The position numbers were made by a program, and so were the translations under genes. From NCBI GenBank assembly GCA_036010965.1, contig DASCMO010000110.1:1-63827 (forward strand): a stretch of DNA of 63,827 bases. Reading direction: 5' to 3'. How positions within the stretch are numbered: the stretch's first letter is position 1; each line of letters begins with the position of its first letter. The DNA is from GCA-2686265 sp036010965 (GTDB lineage Bacteria > Planctomycetota > UBA1135 > GCA-002686595). This document shows, piece by piece, positions 50,206 through 59,731 of the stretch. The notes below the pieces were generated by a model. The model worked only from the letters and a program-made list of their open reading frames with translations, was not told where the DNA came from and searched no databases.

Positions 50206-51630
50206 ATGCACAGCACACTCTACGCCATCTGCACCCTCGCCCTGCTCAGCGCCTTCTCGCCCGCCTCGGGCGCTTCCCTCGACGGGGAGAAGATCGCCGT
50301 GCTGGTGGTCGGCGGCGCCAACAACCATGACTGCGAGTGGACCACGCCCTCCCTCGAGCGGATGCTCACCTCCAGCGGTCTGTTCGAGGTGACGGTCACC
50401 GAAGACCCGGCGGCTTTCCTCGCGGACGCCGACAGGATCGCGCGCTTTCGCGTCTTCGTCCTCGACTACAACGGCCCGCGCTGGGGAGCGGCGGCCGAGG
50501 ACCACTTCCTCGCAGCCGTGCGCGGCGGGGCGGGGGTGGCGGTCATCCACGCCGCGAACAACGCCTTCCGCGGCTGGGTCGAGTACGAGAAGCTCGTCGG
50601 CCTGATGTGGCGCGACGGCACGGGCCACGGGCGCTTCCACCCCTTCGACGTGCACATCACCGACCGCGACCATCCCATCACGCGTTCTCTGCCCGACCTG
50701 CTCGCACACCCCGATGAGCTGTACCACAAACTCGTGCCAATGCACGGCGTCGGGAACCGTGTCATCGGCGTGGCGAAGAGCGCGAAGGAGACCGGCGGCA
50801 CGGGAGCGGACGAACCGATGATCGTCGTCAAGAGCTACGGCAAAGGCCGCGTGTTCCACACACCTCTTGGTCACGTCGGGCGCAACAACGTCCCCAGTCG
50901 CGCGTCCCACGAGGACGACCAGTTCCAGAACCTCGTCGTGCGCGGGACCGAATGGGCGGCCACGGGAGCGGTGACCGACGGCCTCCTCAGGCCCAACAGC
51001 CTCACGGAGGCGGAGTCCGCGGCGGGATGGCGTCTGCTCTTCGATGGCAGCCACACGACCGGCTGGCACCGTCACGGAACCGACGCATTCCCCGACAAGG
51101 GGTGGGAAGTGATCGACGGCTGCCTGGTCCACCGCGCTGGCGGCGGCGGCGGGGACATCGTCACCGACGAGCAGTTCGGCCTGTTCGAGCTGGAGTTCGA
51201 GTGGAAGGTGGCCGCGGGCGCCAACAGCGGGATCAAGTACCTCGTGCAGCCCGTCGAGCGGCCCTCGGCCATGCTCGGGTGCGAGTACCAGCTCCTCGAC
51301 GACTTGCGCCACGGCGACGGCAAGAACCGCGAACACGCGGCAGGCTCTCTCTACGACGTCTTCCCCGCCGCCAAGGCCCCGCTTCGGCCCACTGGTGCCT
51401 TCAACCACTCCAGGATCGTCGTCCGCTCCAACCGCATCCAACACTGGCTGAACGGCGCGCTGACGGTGGACGAGGAACGCGGTGGAGCCGCCTGGGGAGC
51501 CGCTGTCACCAACAGCAAGTTCCGCAAGGCTGCACAGTTTGGTCTCCACGAGCAGGGCCACATCGGCATCCAGGATCACCACGACGAGGTCTGGATCCGC
51601 AGCATCAGGATCCGAGAAATCGACCACTGA
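50206..51630 (+). CDS. Secreted ThuA domain fused to DUF1080 (3-keto-disaccharide hydrolase-like)
   Basis: 474 residues. The signal peptide is about 1-22 (MHSTLYAICTLALLSAFSPASG). The N-terminal ThuA-like glutamine-amidotransferase-fold domain spans about 28-255 (AVLVVGGANNHDCEWTTPSLER, GVAVIHAANNAF, VKSYGKGRVFHTPLGHV). It is followed from about 265 by a DUF1080/3-keto-disaccharide hydrolase domain (LLFDGSHTTGWH, FELEFEWKVAAGANSGIKY). The second domain cleaves keto-glycosides in characterised members. Exported. The pairing fits a sugar-oxidation route in which dehydrogenases such as the Gfo/Idh/MocA protein make keto-sugars. Confidence 0.92.
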   Translation: MHSTLYAICTLALLSAFSPASGASLDGEKIAVLVVGGANNHDCEWTTPSLERMLTSSGLFEVTVTEDPAAFLADADRIARFRVFVLDYNGPRWGAAAEDHFLAAVRGGAGVAVIHAANNAFRGWVEYEKLVGLMWRDGTGHGRFHPFDVHITDRDHPITRSLPDLLAHPDELYHKLVPMHGVGNRVIGVAKSAKETGGTGADEPMIVVKSYGKGRVFHTPLGHVGRNNVPSRASHEDDQFQNLVVRGTEWAATGAVTDGLLRPNSLTEAESAAGWRLLFDGSHTTGWHRHGTDAFPDKGWEVIDGCLVHRAGGGGGDIVTDEQFGLFELEFEWKVAAGANSGIKYLVQPVERPSAMLGCEYQLLDDLRHGDGKNREHAAGSLYDVFPAAKAPLRPTGAFNHSRIVVRSNRIQHWLNGALTVDEERGGAAWGAAVTNSKFRKAAQFGLHEQGHIGIQDHHDEVWIRSIRIREIDH

Positions 51631-51800
51631 GCTCCCCTCGAGCTGCCGGGCGAGAGGAAGTGAACGAGTTTTTTCGGGTGTATTAGTGTGGCGCAGAGGG
51701 GTTTGCCTCGGAATCCCACCCCAATGCTCCGCTCGAAGACCCTCCATTCGAACCGAGCTCCTCGTCCCGATTCCCTCCGAGGTCCAAGAAAACCACGACC

Positions 51801-53399
51801 ATGAGACTGTGCATCACGGCTCCGCGACCTGCCTCGAGACACGGCGGCCTGCTCGTTGCCCTCACCATGACGGCCCTCGCTTCGGGCGCACTTGCCCAGA
51901 CGCTTCCCGACAACATTGACATCACGACTTCACCCAACGGAGTCGTTCTCTTGCCTCCCTCGGTCGATCCGGTCTTCACGAACATCTTCGACCGCTACAC
52001 GAAGATCACCGCCCCCAACGGCCAGGCCATCCACTTGCTGCTTGAGGACCAGGTCACCGACGAGATGGCGGTCCGCGCGCGTGAGGTGATGCGCTTCTAC
52101 CTCACGGACGTCCCTGGTAGTCAGTACGGCGCCGACAAGACCGCCCTCACGAACCGCATGGGCAATGTCGAAGCCGCGCTCGTGTACTTCAACACCGAGA
52201 TATCGGCCAACATCGCCATGAACGGCCCCCTGGGCAACGCGAACATCTTCGCTCAGGACCTCTACGCCACCGAATCGGTGGTCGAGGGTAGCTGGCCGTA
52301 CATCCTCAATACCGTGCGCGACGCGACGCTGGAGGAGGTCTTCCACCTCGTCCACGGCGCCGGAATCCTCGGGACCCTGCCCGCCTTTCACCAGGAGATC
52401 ATCGCTGCCACGAACGCCGCCATCAGCGCCGGGATCTACTTCCCGCCTCCTGGCCTGCCGCCCTGGGACAACCCGTTCGAGTACATCATCAGCGTCATCG
52501 ACGTCTACTACGGTTTCTGGGCCCATGACCCCGACAACGACGGCACGTCATTCGGCGGCGAGTACGTGTTCCACACGCGCGCAACTGTCGAGGCCGGTGA
52601 CCCGCAAGGGGTGACCGCCATGCGCAAATTCCTGCCGGAGTACTTCACTCCCTCCCTGACGAGCGCCGCGACCTTCCCCTGGACCTTCCAGCTCGAGTTC
52701 GACTCGAGCCTCGAGTACACCCACAAGTCGCAGTACATCCTGGACATCCGTCTCTCCGGCACGAACGACAGCGGGATCAACGGCAACGAACTGGACAACG
52801 TCCTGGGCGGCAACGCGGGCGACAACGCCATCGCGGGCATGGGCGGGACGGACACGGTCGTCTTTCAGGGCGCGCGAGCGGAGTACGTCATCTCCGGCGC
52901 CATGATCACCGACACCATTCCCGGCCGCGACGGCATCGACACCCTCGCCACGGTCGAGTTCCTGCAGTTCAGCGACCAAACCATCCCCTTCGGCGGCGGT
53001 TCGGCCGTGAACTTCTGCACGAGCTCCCCCAACTCCACCGGCGGCGCGGCCGTGATCTCCCACGGCGGCAGTCTCGACGTCTCCGCGAACGACCTGAGCC
53101 TGCACGCCACGCCCGTTCCGCCCGGTCAGCCGGGGATCTTCTTCTACGGTTCGACCCAGAACCAGGTGTCCTTCGGCAACGGGACGCTCTGCGTGGCCCA
53201 GCCCATCGTGCGCCTCGGGGTCTCCTTCGCCTCCGGTCTAGGCGACCTGGACTACGACCTGGACAACCAGTTGCCGCCGGTGAGCGGTGACCTGCTCCCC
53301 GGATCGGTCTGGAACTTCCAGGCCTGGTTCCGCGACCCGCTTGCGGGCGGCGCCACCTTCGACCTCTCCGACGGCCTGCGCATCACCTTCGCTCCCTGA
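51801..53399 (+). CDS. Secreted protein with RTX-like repeat and shared C-terminal module
   Basis: 532 residues. Signal peptide about 1-33 (MRLCITAPRP..., ending ASGALAQ). The large N-terminal part (about 40-310) is a novel alpha/beta domain. Residues about 320-395 hold hemolysin-type calcium repeats (GNELDNVLGGNAGDNAIAG, GMGGTDTVVF, DGIDTLATVEFLQF). From about 400 the shared C-terminal module follows (NFCTSSPNSTGGAAV, PPGQPGIFFYG, FQAWFRDPLAGGATFDLSDGL). Extracellular; no enzyme motif recognised. It is the fourth complete protein in this window with the module. Confidence 0.85.
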   Translation: MRLCITAPRPASRHGGLLVALTMTALASGALAQTLPDNIDITTSPNGVVLLPPSVDPVFTNIFDRYTKITAPNGQAIHLLLEDQVTDEMAVRAREVMRFYLTDVPGSQYGADKTALTNRMGNVEAALVYFNTEISANIAMNGPLGNANIFAQDLYATESVVEGSWPYILNTVRDATLEEVFHLVHGAGILGTLPAFHQEIIAATNAAISAGIYFPPPGLPPWDNPFEYIISVIDVYYGFWAHDPDNDGTSFGGEYVFHTRATVEAGDPQGVTAMRKFLPEYFTPSLTSAATFPWTFQLEFDSSLEYTHKSQYILDIRLSGTNDSGINGNELDNVLGGNAGDNAIAGMGGTDTVVFQGARAEYVISGAMITDTIPGRDGIDTLATVEFLQFSDQTIPFGGGSAVNFCTSSPNSTGGAAVISHGGSLDVSANDLSLHATPVPPGQPGIFFYGSTQNQVSFGNGTLCVAQPIVRLGVSFASGLGDLDYDLDNQLPPVSGDLLPGSVWNFQAWFRDPLAGGATFDLSDGLRITFAP

Positions 53400-53417
53400 C
53401 GGCGGCGCGCGCGGCCC

Positions 53418-54926
53418 TCACTGAGCGGGGCGCGCCCAGGGCAGCTGTTTCCACCAGGCGGCTCCGTCGCCGGGGACTCGCTCGACCTCGCGCCTGAAGA
53501 GGGCCGTCATGGCCGCGACCCGCTCAGGGTCGCGAAGCGCGAGGTTGGTCGCCTCCGCGGGATCTGCTTCCAGATCGAAGAGCTGCACGGGCGGCAAGCC
53601 CAGCTCTTTGGCCCGCGCTGAGCCGCGCGGCTCGGACCAGCCCCCCGAACCGGGGCAGAAGCACAGCTTCCAGCGCCCGGAACGGACGGCGAAGCAGCCG
53701 GTCGAGCTGTGGTTCACGATCACCTCGTGCAGGGGCGTCGCAGGCTCCTCGCCGGTCAGAAGCCCCACCAGGCTGGCGCTGTCTTCCCCCGCGTCCTCCG
53801 CGAGCTCCACGCCCAGGGTTTCCGCCACGGTCGCCATCACATCGGTCAGGCAGATCGGTTGGGCGCAGCGCGTGCCGGCGGCGACCACGCCCGGCCAGCG
53901 CACCAGGAACGGCACGCGGTGACCTCCCTCCCAGACGTCCGCCTTGTGTCCCCGCCAGTGGGCGCGCAGGTCGACGCCGCCGGCGGAGAGGCTCGCGAAG
54001 TTCGCCTTGGGCGAGGTGCCGTTGTCGGCGGTGAACACGACCAGCGTGTCGTCGCGCACTCCGTACTGATCGAGCGCGCGCAAGACCTGTCCCACCGACC
54101 AGTCCGTCTCGAGCATGAAGTCCGCGTAAGGACTCACTCCGCTCTGACCCTGAAAGGTCTGCGAAGGGCTGATGGGCGTGTGTGGTGAGGTCATCGGGAA
54201 GTAGAGCAGGAAGCGCTCCCCCGCCTGCGCGCGGTCGCGGATGAACCCCACACAGCGGCGCGTGAGCTCGGGCAGGACGGCCTCCAGGCTCCAGCCCTCC
54301 GTCATTGGACCGGCGCTCACACCGTTGGCTGCGTCCCGCGCCATCGTCCCTGTCGGAGCGGCGAGGGCGCGGTCGTCCTCGATCCAGACATAGGGGGGCC
54401 AGTTGGGGACGTCGTCACCGAAGTAGTGCTCGAAGCCCGCCTCCAGGGCGCCGCCGCCGATGGGCCGCGCGTAGTCGATCTCGACGGCCTTGCGGGTCGT
54501 CCCGCCGCCACGCTTCGGCCAGTGCCAGCCCAGGTGCCATTTGCCGATGCAGGCCGTGCGCAGGCCCGCGGCGCGCGCCACGTCCGCCAAGGTGAGACGC
54601 TCCTCGGCAATCAGCGGCCCCTCCCACTTCCCGACGATGCCTGCCTTCAAGCGCGTGCGCCAGGCGTAGCGCCCGGTGAGGAGCGCGTAGCGCGTCGGCG
54701 AGCAGACCGCCGAGGGCGAATGAGCGTCGGTGAAGGACACGCCCTCGCGCGCCAGGCGATCGAGGTTGGGCGTCGGCAGTCCCGAGCCCGGGTGCTCCGC
54801 GTGTAGCGAGGCCAACCCCATGTCATCGGCCAGGATGACGACGACGTTGCGCGGAACGTGGGTCGCGTCCTGGGGAGCGCACAGCGCCGACAACAGGCCG
54901 ACGGCGGCGAGGATCGTGCTCATCAT
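53418..54926 (-). CDS. Secreted formylglycine-dependent sulfatase
   Basis: 502 residues. Signal peptide of about 18 residues. Metal-binding Asp34-Asp35 (LADDMGLAS). The formylglycine site is CSPTR (Cys75, in PSAVCSPTRYALLTGR), with IGKWHLGWHWP and FTADNGTS providing the other active-site residues. An arylsulfatase-A-type enzyme, hydrolysing sulfate esters of glycans. The last gene of a minus-strand operon after DUF1501 (gap 45 bp) and the PSD1-type gene, a classic planctomycete polysaccharide-sulfatase cassette. It converges with the RTX-like gene, 18 bp away. Confidence 0.95.
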   Translation of the reverse strand: MMSTILAAVGLLSALCAPQDATHVPRNVVVILADDMGLASLHAEHPGSGLPTPNLDRLAREGVSFTDAHSPSAVCSPTRYALLTGRYAWRTRLKAGIVGKWEGPLIAEERLTLADVARAAGLRTACIGKWHLGWHWPKRGGGTTRKAVEIDYARPIGGGALEAGFEHYFGDDVPNWPPYVWIEDDRALAAPTGTMARDAANGVSAGPMTEGWSLEAVLPELTRRCVGFIRDRAQAGERFLLYFPMTSPHTPISPSQTFQGQSGVSPYADFMLETDWSVGQVLRALDQYGVRDDTLVVFTADNGTSPKANFASLSAGGVDLRAHWRGHKADVWEGGHRVPFLVRWPGVVAAGTRCAQPICLTDVMATVAETLGVELAEDAGEDSASLVGLLTGEEPATPLHEVIVNHSSTGCFAVRSGRWKLCFCPGSGGWSEPRGSARAKELGLPPVQLFDLEADPAEATNLALRDPERVAAMTALFRREVERVPGDGAAWWKQLPWARPAQ

Positions 54927-54971
54927 GATCGGACTCCCTTGCAGCAGTTTCTGGTTTGCTCGTGCCGCGCT

Positions 54972-56411
54972 CTATCCGATGAGCTCATCGACGACGTTCC
55001 CGTGCGCATCCGTCAGGCGATAGCGCCGGCCCTGGTGCCGATGGACCAGCCGTTCGTGATCGATGCCCAACAGGTGCAGGATCGTCGCGTGCAGGTCGTA
55101 CAAGTGAACGGGATCGCGCACGACGTTGTAGCCGAACTCGTCGGTCTCTCCGTGCACGTGACCAGCGCGCACGCCACCGCCGGCCATCCAGACGCTCGCG
55201 CAGCGCGGGTGGTGGTCGCGGCCGTAGTTGGTGGCGGTCAGCTTCCCCTGGCAATAACAGGTGCGCCCGAACTCGCCTCCCCAGATGACGAGGGTGTCGT
55301 CGAGCAGGCCACGACGCTTCAGGTCGGTGACCAGCGCGGCCGAGGCGCGGTCGGTCTCACGACACTGGGTGCGGATGGCCCCCGGCAGCGAGCCGTGCTG
55401 GTCCCAGCCCTGGTGGAAGAGCTGCACGAAGCGCACGTCCCGCTCGATCAGGCGGCGTGCCAGCACACAATTGGCCGCGTAGGTGCCAGGATTGCGCGCG
55501 TCCTCGCCGTAGAGCTCGAAAGTGGCCTCGGGCTCGTCGGAGAGGTCGGCCACCTCGGGCACGGAGGCCTGCATGCGAAAGGCGAGCTCAGCCTGGGCGA
55601 TGCGGTCGAGGGGCGCTTGATCGTCGTAGCGCGCCGCGTCGGCCTCGTGCAGCGCGCGCTGAGCGTCGAGCATGCGGCGGCGAGTGGCCCGGTCCAGACC
55701 AGCCGGGTCGTTCAGGAACAGCACCGGATCGGCACCGGCGCGCAGCTGGACGCCCTGGTGGCGAGCGCTGAGGAATCCCGATCCCCACAGGCGCTTGTAC
55801 AGCGGCTGACCGCCCTTGTTCTTGGTGACGAGCACACAGAACACGGGAAGGTCAGAGTTCATGCTCCCCAGCCCGTAGCTGAGCCAGGCCCCCATCGACG
55901 GCCGGCCCGCGATCTGGGAACCGGTCAGGAGGAAAGTCGCCGCCGGATCGTGGTTGATGGCCTCCGTAACGATGGTGCGCATGATGCAGAGGTCGTCGGC
56001 GATCTTGGCCGTGTGGGGAATAAGCTCGCTCATCCACGCTCCCGACTGCCCGTGGCGCGCGAACTCGAACTGCGCCCCGGCCAGGGGCAGGCTCGCCTGG
56101 TTGCCCGACATCCCGGTCAACCGCTGGCCGCGTCGCACCGAGTCGGGAAGCTCCTCGCCGTTGCGCTCTTGCAGGATCGGCTTGTGGTCGAAGAGCTCGA
56201 GCTGCGAGGGGCCGCCGCTCTGAAACAGGTGTACGACGCGCCTCGCGCGCGGAGCGTGGTGCAACCCCGCCAGGCCCTCGGACTCATCACCGCGCGCGAT
56301 CTTCCCCAGGGCCAGCGACGCCAGTCCCAGGCCCGCACCGCGCAGCAGGCTGCGCCGCCCCAGAGTCCGCAGGTGTCGCTCCGTGCCGTGATCGAGATCG
56401 AATCCGCTCAT
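54972..56411 (-). CDS. DUF1501 protein with Tat signal
   Basis: 479 residues. A twin-arginine leader (RR19-20, RRSLLRGAGLGLASLALG) indicates folded export. The DUF1501 pattern follows: VVHLFQSGGPSQLELFDHKP, GAWMSELIPHTAKIADDLCIMRT, NHDPAATFLLTGSQ and TLVIWGGEFGRTCYCQG. Alkaline-phosphatase-like superfamily. It almost always accompanies a DUF1549/DUF1553 heme protein; here that gene ends 4 bp upstream. It is thought to function with the cytochrome partner in planctomycete glycan metabolism; biochemical role unproven. Confidence 0.93.
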   Translation of the reverse strand: MSGFDLDHGTERHLRTLGRRSLLRGAGLGLASLALGKIARGDESEGLAGLHHAPRARRVVHLFQSGGPSQLELFDHKPILQERNGEELPDSVRRGQRLTGMSGNQASLPLAGAQFEFARHGQSGAWMSELIPHTAKIADDLCIMRTIVTEAINHDPAATFLLTGSQIAGRPSMGAWLSYGLGSMNSDLPVFCVLVTKNKGGQPLYKRLWGSGFLSARHQGVQLRAGADPVLFLNDPAGLDRATRRRMLDAQRALHEADAARYDDQAPLDRIAQAELAFRMQASVPEVADLSDEPEATFELYGEDARNPGTYAANCVLARRLIERDVRFVQLFHQGWDQHGSLPGAIRTQCRETDRASAALVTDLKRRGLLDDTLVIWGGEFGRTCYCQGKLTATNYGRDHHPRCASVWMAGGGVRAGHVHGETDEFGYNVVRDPVHLYDLHATILHLLGIDHERLVHRHQGRRYRLTDAHGNVVDELIG

Positions 56412-56415
56412 GAGA

Positions 56416-59400
56416 TCAGCGTCGTGTCAGGGCGGCGTCCAGGCCGAGCAAGGCGCTCGCGACCACCGCGGTCGCCGCGCGTTCGATCGCGTCCTCGTCG
56501 GAGACGTCAGGGCCGTCGGTCGGCTGCGCCTCGCCGTGTGCGAAGCGCTCGAGGTCGAATGCCGCCAGGGTGCGCGCGGCGATCGGGTCCGCGCGGTAGG
56601 CCGCTCGCTGCGCGGTCAGGAGATCCAGCCACTCGCGCGCCTCGAACTCGGAGGGTGCGTGGCTCGTCACGGCCCGCGTCAGGTAGGCGATGCGCTCCCC
56701 ATCGTCCTGGGTGTCCGACAGCGCTCGAGCCGCGAGCCGCACCGCGACCTCGACGAACTGCGGATCGTTCCAGAGCGTCAGGACCTGCAGCGGCGTAACG
56801 GTCGAGGGGCGCGCGACCGTGCACACCTCGCGCGCCGGAACATCGAAGAGGGTCATCGTCGGCGGCGGCGAGGTCCGCTTCCAGAAGGTGTACAGGCTGC
56901 GCCGTCGCAGGGCGTCACCCCGGCCGACCGGATAACTCTTCCCGCACTTCTGCTGCCAGAGCCCGGGCGGCTCGTAGGGGAACACCGATGGCCCGCCGCG
57001 CGCGGAGGCGAGCAGGCCCGCGGCATGCAGGGCGCCGTCTCGGATCATCTCGGCCGAGCGTCGGCCGCGCCGTGCGCGCGAGAGGAGTGAGTTGTCGGGG
57101 TCGATCTCGAGCGCGCGCTCGGAGCGCTCGGACGACTGGCGATAGGTCGCCGAGAGCACAAGGCGGCGCAGCAGGGCGCGGTTGTCCCAGCCCGAGTCAA
57201 TCAGATCTCGCGCCAGTGTGTCGAGCAACGCGCGGTGGAGCGGTGGCGGTGACTGGCTTCCGATGTCCTCCGGCCGCGGGAGCAGGCCCACGGAGAAGGC
57301 CGTGCGCCACAGGCGATCGACCTGCACGCGGGCCGTCAGTGGGTGGTCGGAATGGGTGATCCAACGCGCCAGGTCGAGTCGATCCTGCGGCTCCTCGAAG
57401 CCAAGGGTCGGCAGACAATCGGGCATCGCGGGCCGCACGGCCTCGCGCCGCTCGCTGTAGACCCCGCGCTGGAGGACGTGCGCCGTCCGGCGCGCCGCGG
57501 GCAAATCCGGCGCCGTCGCCATGGTCATGATCTGTCGCACGCGATCGCGCAAGGTGTCGCGCCGGGCGCGCAGGCCTCGCAGAGCCGCTCCGGCCGCATC
57601 CACGGCGGAGTCCGACGCAGCCTGGGGCACGCTGCCGGTGGTAGAGAGCACAGCCACCTCCGCTCCGGACAGTTCGCGGCCGTAGACGGCGACCTCGTCC
57701 ACCAGGCCCTGCTTGTAGCCCTTGTCACGGAAGCGGCTGCCGATGGTCAGATGACCGATCGAACCGCCGCGGATCGTGCGCGTCAGGTGATCACGTACGA
57801 CCTCGGTGCGGGCCAGCTCCCCATCGAGATAAAGCCGCAAGCCCGCCGCGCGACTCGATCCGTCGTAAGTGAAGGCGGCGTGATGCCACTCCCCGACCGG
57901 CAAGGGCTCGCTAGTGCGGATCGCGATCGCATCACCCGGCCAGAAGTGAACCAGCGCGACCGTCAGCTTCCCTTCCTCCACGAGGATCTGGTAGCCGCGG
58001 CTGCCCGAATCGGTCCACGACTTGGTGCGATGGATGACGACCGCGCGCTCGTAGGCCGGCATGTTCAGCCAGAGGCCGATGGAGAAGGGATCGCTGCGCT
58101 GGAAGTCGCCGATCTGGGGAAAGGTAACGGCGTTCTCTCCCGACATACGCAGGCCCATGCCGCGCGCACCCTCGACCTGGTCGGGCCCGTCGATGAATAC
58201 GGCGGCGGGACCGCCCTCGACGGCGTTGGCCTTCGCCTCGGGCGGCTCGAACGAGAAGCGCCCGAGCGCGGCGACACCGCGGCCCGGCAATCTGTCGAAC
58301 CCCGCCAGTTTGGCCTCCGCCTTGGCGACGGACGCTTCCAACGAGGCGAGCTCCCGCTCCTGGTTGTCGGTCGGCAAGGCGAGCGCCGGAGTGGGCACCG
58401 AGCTGGTGAAGTGCGAGTAGAGCCCCGACTCGTCAATGCCGTCGAAGAACGACGAGAGCGAGTAGAACTCCCGCTGCTTGAAGTCGTCGAACTTGTGGTC
58501 GTGGCAGCGCGCACAGCCCATGGTCAGCCCCAGGAAGGCTGCAGCCATGGTCTCGACGCGGTCGGACACGTACTCGACGCGATACTCCTCCTCCACGCTG
58601 CCGCCCTCGTTGGTCTGGCGGTGCAGGCGGTTGAAGGTCGTCGCCAGCCGGGTCTGGCGTGACGCTTCGGGGAGCAGGTCGCCGGCGAGCTGGTGGGTCA
58701 CGAACTCGTCGTAGGGCAGGTTGTTCTCGAAGGCGTCGAGCACCCAGTCACGCCAGGGCCAGACATTGGTGTTGACGTCCGCTTGGTAGCCGAAGGTGTC
58801 CGCGTAGCGCGCGACGTCGAGCCAGTCGGCGGCCAGGCGCTCGGCGTGGGCAGTCGAGGCGAGCAGGCGATCAACGACACGCTCGTAGCCATCGGGTGCA
58901 TCGTCGGCCAGAAACGCGTCGAGCTCGGCCAGGGTCGGCGGCAGGCCCGTCAGGTCGAAGGACACACGGCGCAACAGCGTGGCCCGATCCGCCTCGTCAG
59001 CAGGTGAGAGTTGAGCGGCCTCGAGCTTCGCCAGCACGAAGCGGTCCAGCGCATCCTGCGGCCAGCTCTCGTCGCCGACCTCGGGGGCCGAATGACGCGC
59101 GGGTCGCTCGAAGGCCCAGTGCTCCACGTAGGCCGCGCCCTCGTCGATCCAGCGCGAGAGGAGCGCAATCTCCTCGGCGTCCAGCTCGAGAGCCGAATCG
59201 GCCGGCGGCATGCGCTCGTCGGGGTCCTCGGCGGAGATCCGAAAGACCAGCTCGCTCCCCGCGGCGTCGCGCGGCAGGACGACGGCGTAACCGCCGCGAT
59301 CCTCTGTCGCGCTCGCGCGCAGGTCCAGGCGCAGATCTGCCTCGCGGGCTCCAGCGTCAGGCCCGTGACACTGAAAGCAGCGGTCGGAGAGCAAGGGCCT

Positions 59401-59520
59401 CACCTCGGTCGCGAAGTCCACCGGCGCGCGTTCGCCGACGTCCTCCCCCCACCCGCCCGCCGCCGCAGGAAGCGTCATGGAGGCGGCCAGGACAGCCCAC
59501 GTCGAATGGAGACGCAACAC
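56416..59520 (-). CDS. PSD1-type cytochrome c protein: DUF1549 - LamG - DUF1553
   Basis: 1034 residues from GTG 59520 (GGGGAGA 8 nt upstream; signal peptide VLRLHSTWAVLAASMTLPAAAGG). The upstream in-frame ATG at 59592 gives a 24-residue non-signal extension and is less likely. A single c-heme site CFQCH (48-52) is in the planctomycete cytochrome C domain, then DUF1549 (about 130-350), a LamG/ConA-like domain (about 430-630: MRMSGENAVTFPQIGDF, GLRLYLDGELAR) and DUF1553 (about 650-960: TARVQVDRLWRTAFSVGL). Periplasmic. The partner is the DUF1501 protein encoded immediately downstream. Confidence 0.93.
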   Translation of the reverse strand: MLRLHSTWAVLAASMTLPAAAGGWGEDVGERAPVDFATEVRPLLSDRCFQCHGPDAGAREADLRLDLRASATEDRGGYAVVLPRDAAGSELVFRISAEDPDERMPPADSALELDAEEIALLSRWIDEGAAYVEHWAFERPARHSAPEVGDESWPQDALDRFVLAKLEAAQLSPADEADRATLLRRVSFDLTGLPPTLAELDAFLADDAPDGYERVVDRLLASTAHAERLAADWLDVARYADTFGYQADVNTNVWPWRDWVLDAFENNLPYDEFVTHQLAGDLLPEASRQTRLATTFNRLHRQTNEGGSVEEEYRVEYVSDRVETMAAAFLGLTMGCARCHDHKFDDFKQREFYSLSSFFDGIDESGLYSHFTSSVPTPALALPTDNQERELASLEASVAKAEAKLAGFDRLPGRGVAALGRFSFEPPEAKANAVEGGPAAVFIDGPDQVEGARGMGLRMSGENAVTFPQIGDFQRSDPFSIGLWLNMPAYERAVVIHRTKSWTDSGSRGYQILVEEGKLTVALVHFWPGDAIAIRTSEPLPVGEWHHAAFTYDGSSRAAGLRLYLDGELARTEVVRDHLTRTIRGGSIGHLTIGSRFRDKGYKQGLVDEVAVYGRELSGAEVAVLSTTGSVPQAASDSAVDAAGAALRGLRARRDTLRDRVRQIMTMATAPDLPAARRTAHVLQRGVYSERREAVRPAMPDCLPTLGFEEPQDRLDLARWITHSDHPLTARVQVDRLWRTAFSVGLLPRPEDIGSQSPPPLHRALLDTLARDLIDSGWDNRALLRRLVLSATYRQSSERSERALEIDPDNSLLSRARRGRRSAEMIRDGALHAAGLLASARGGPSVFPYEPPGLWQQKCGKSYPVGRGDALRRRSLYTFWKRTSPPPTMTLFDVPAREVCTVARPSTVTPLQVLTLWNDPQFVEVAVRLAARALSDTQDDGERIAYLTRAVTSHAPSEFEAREWLDLLTAQRAAYRADPIAARTLAAFDLERFAHGEAQPTDGPDVSDEDAIERAATAVVASALLGLDAALTRR

Positions 59521-59731
59521 GCCTCCATTCTCCCCATCGAGCCCCGCGCCACAACCCACAGCGCCCGACCGAGGCCCTGTCAGTCCGTGCATAGAACCTC
59601 CTGGAGCGCGCGAAGCACCTCACCTCCGCCAGAGGCCATCGCCACGTGAGCCAGGGAACTGAACATCGCGACTCCAGAAAATTTCGCAGCCGAGCTCCTC
59701 GCCCGAGCCACACAACCTCCCAACCGCGCTC

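Noticed and set aside
51637..51675. Terminator after the ThuA-DUF1080 gene
   Set aside because: A weak CTCG/CGAG pairing is separated by about 20 bp from the T run, so a standard intrinsic terminator is not formed.
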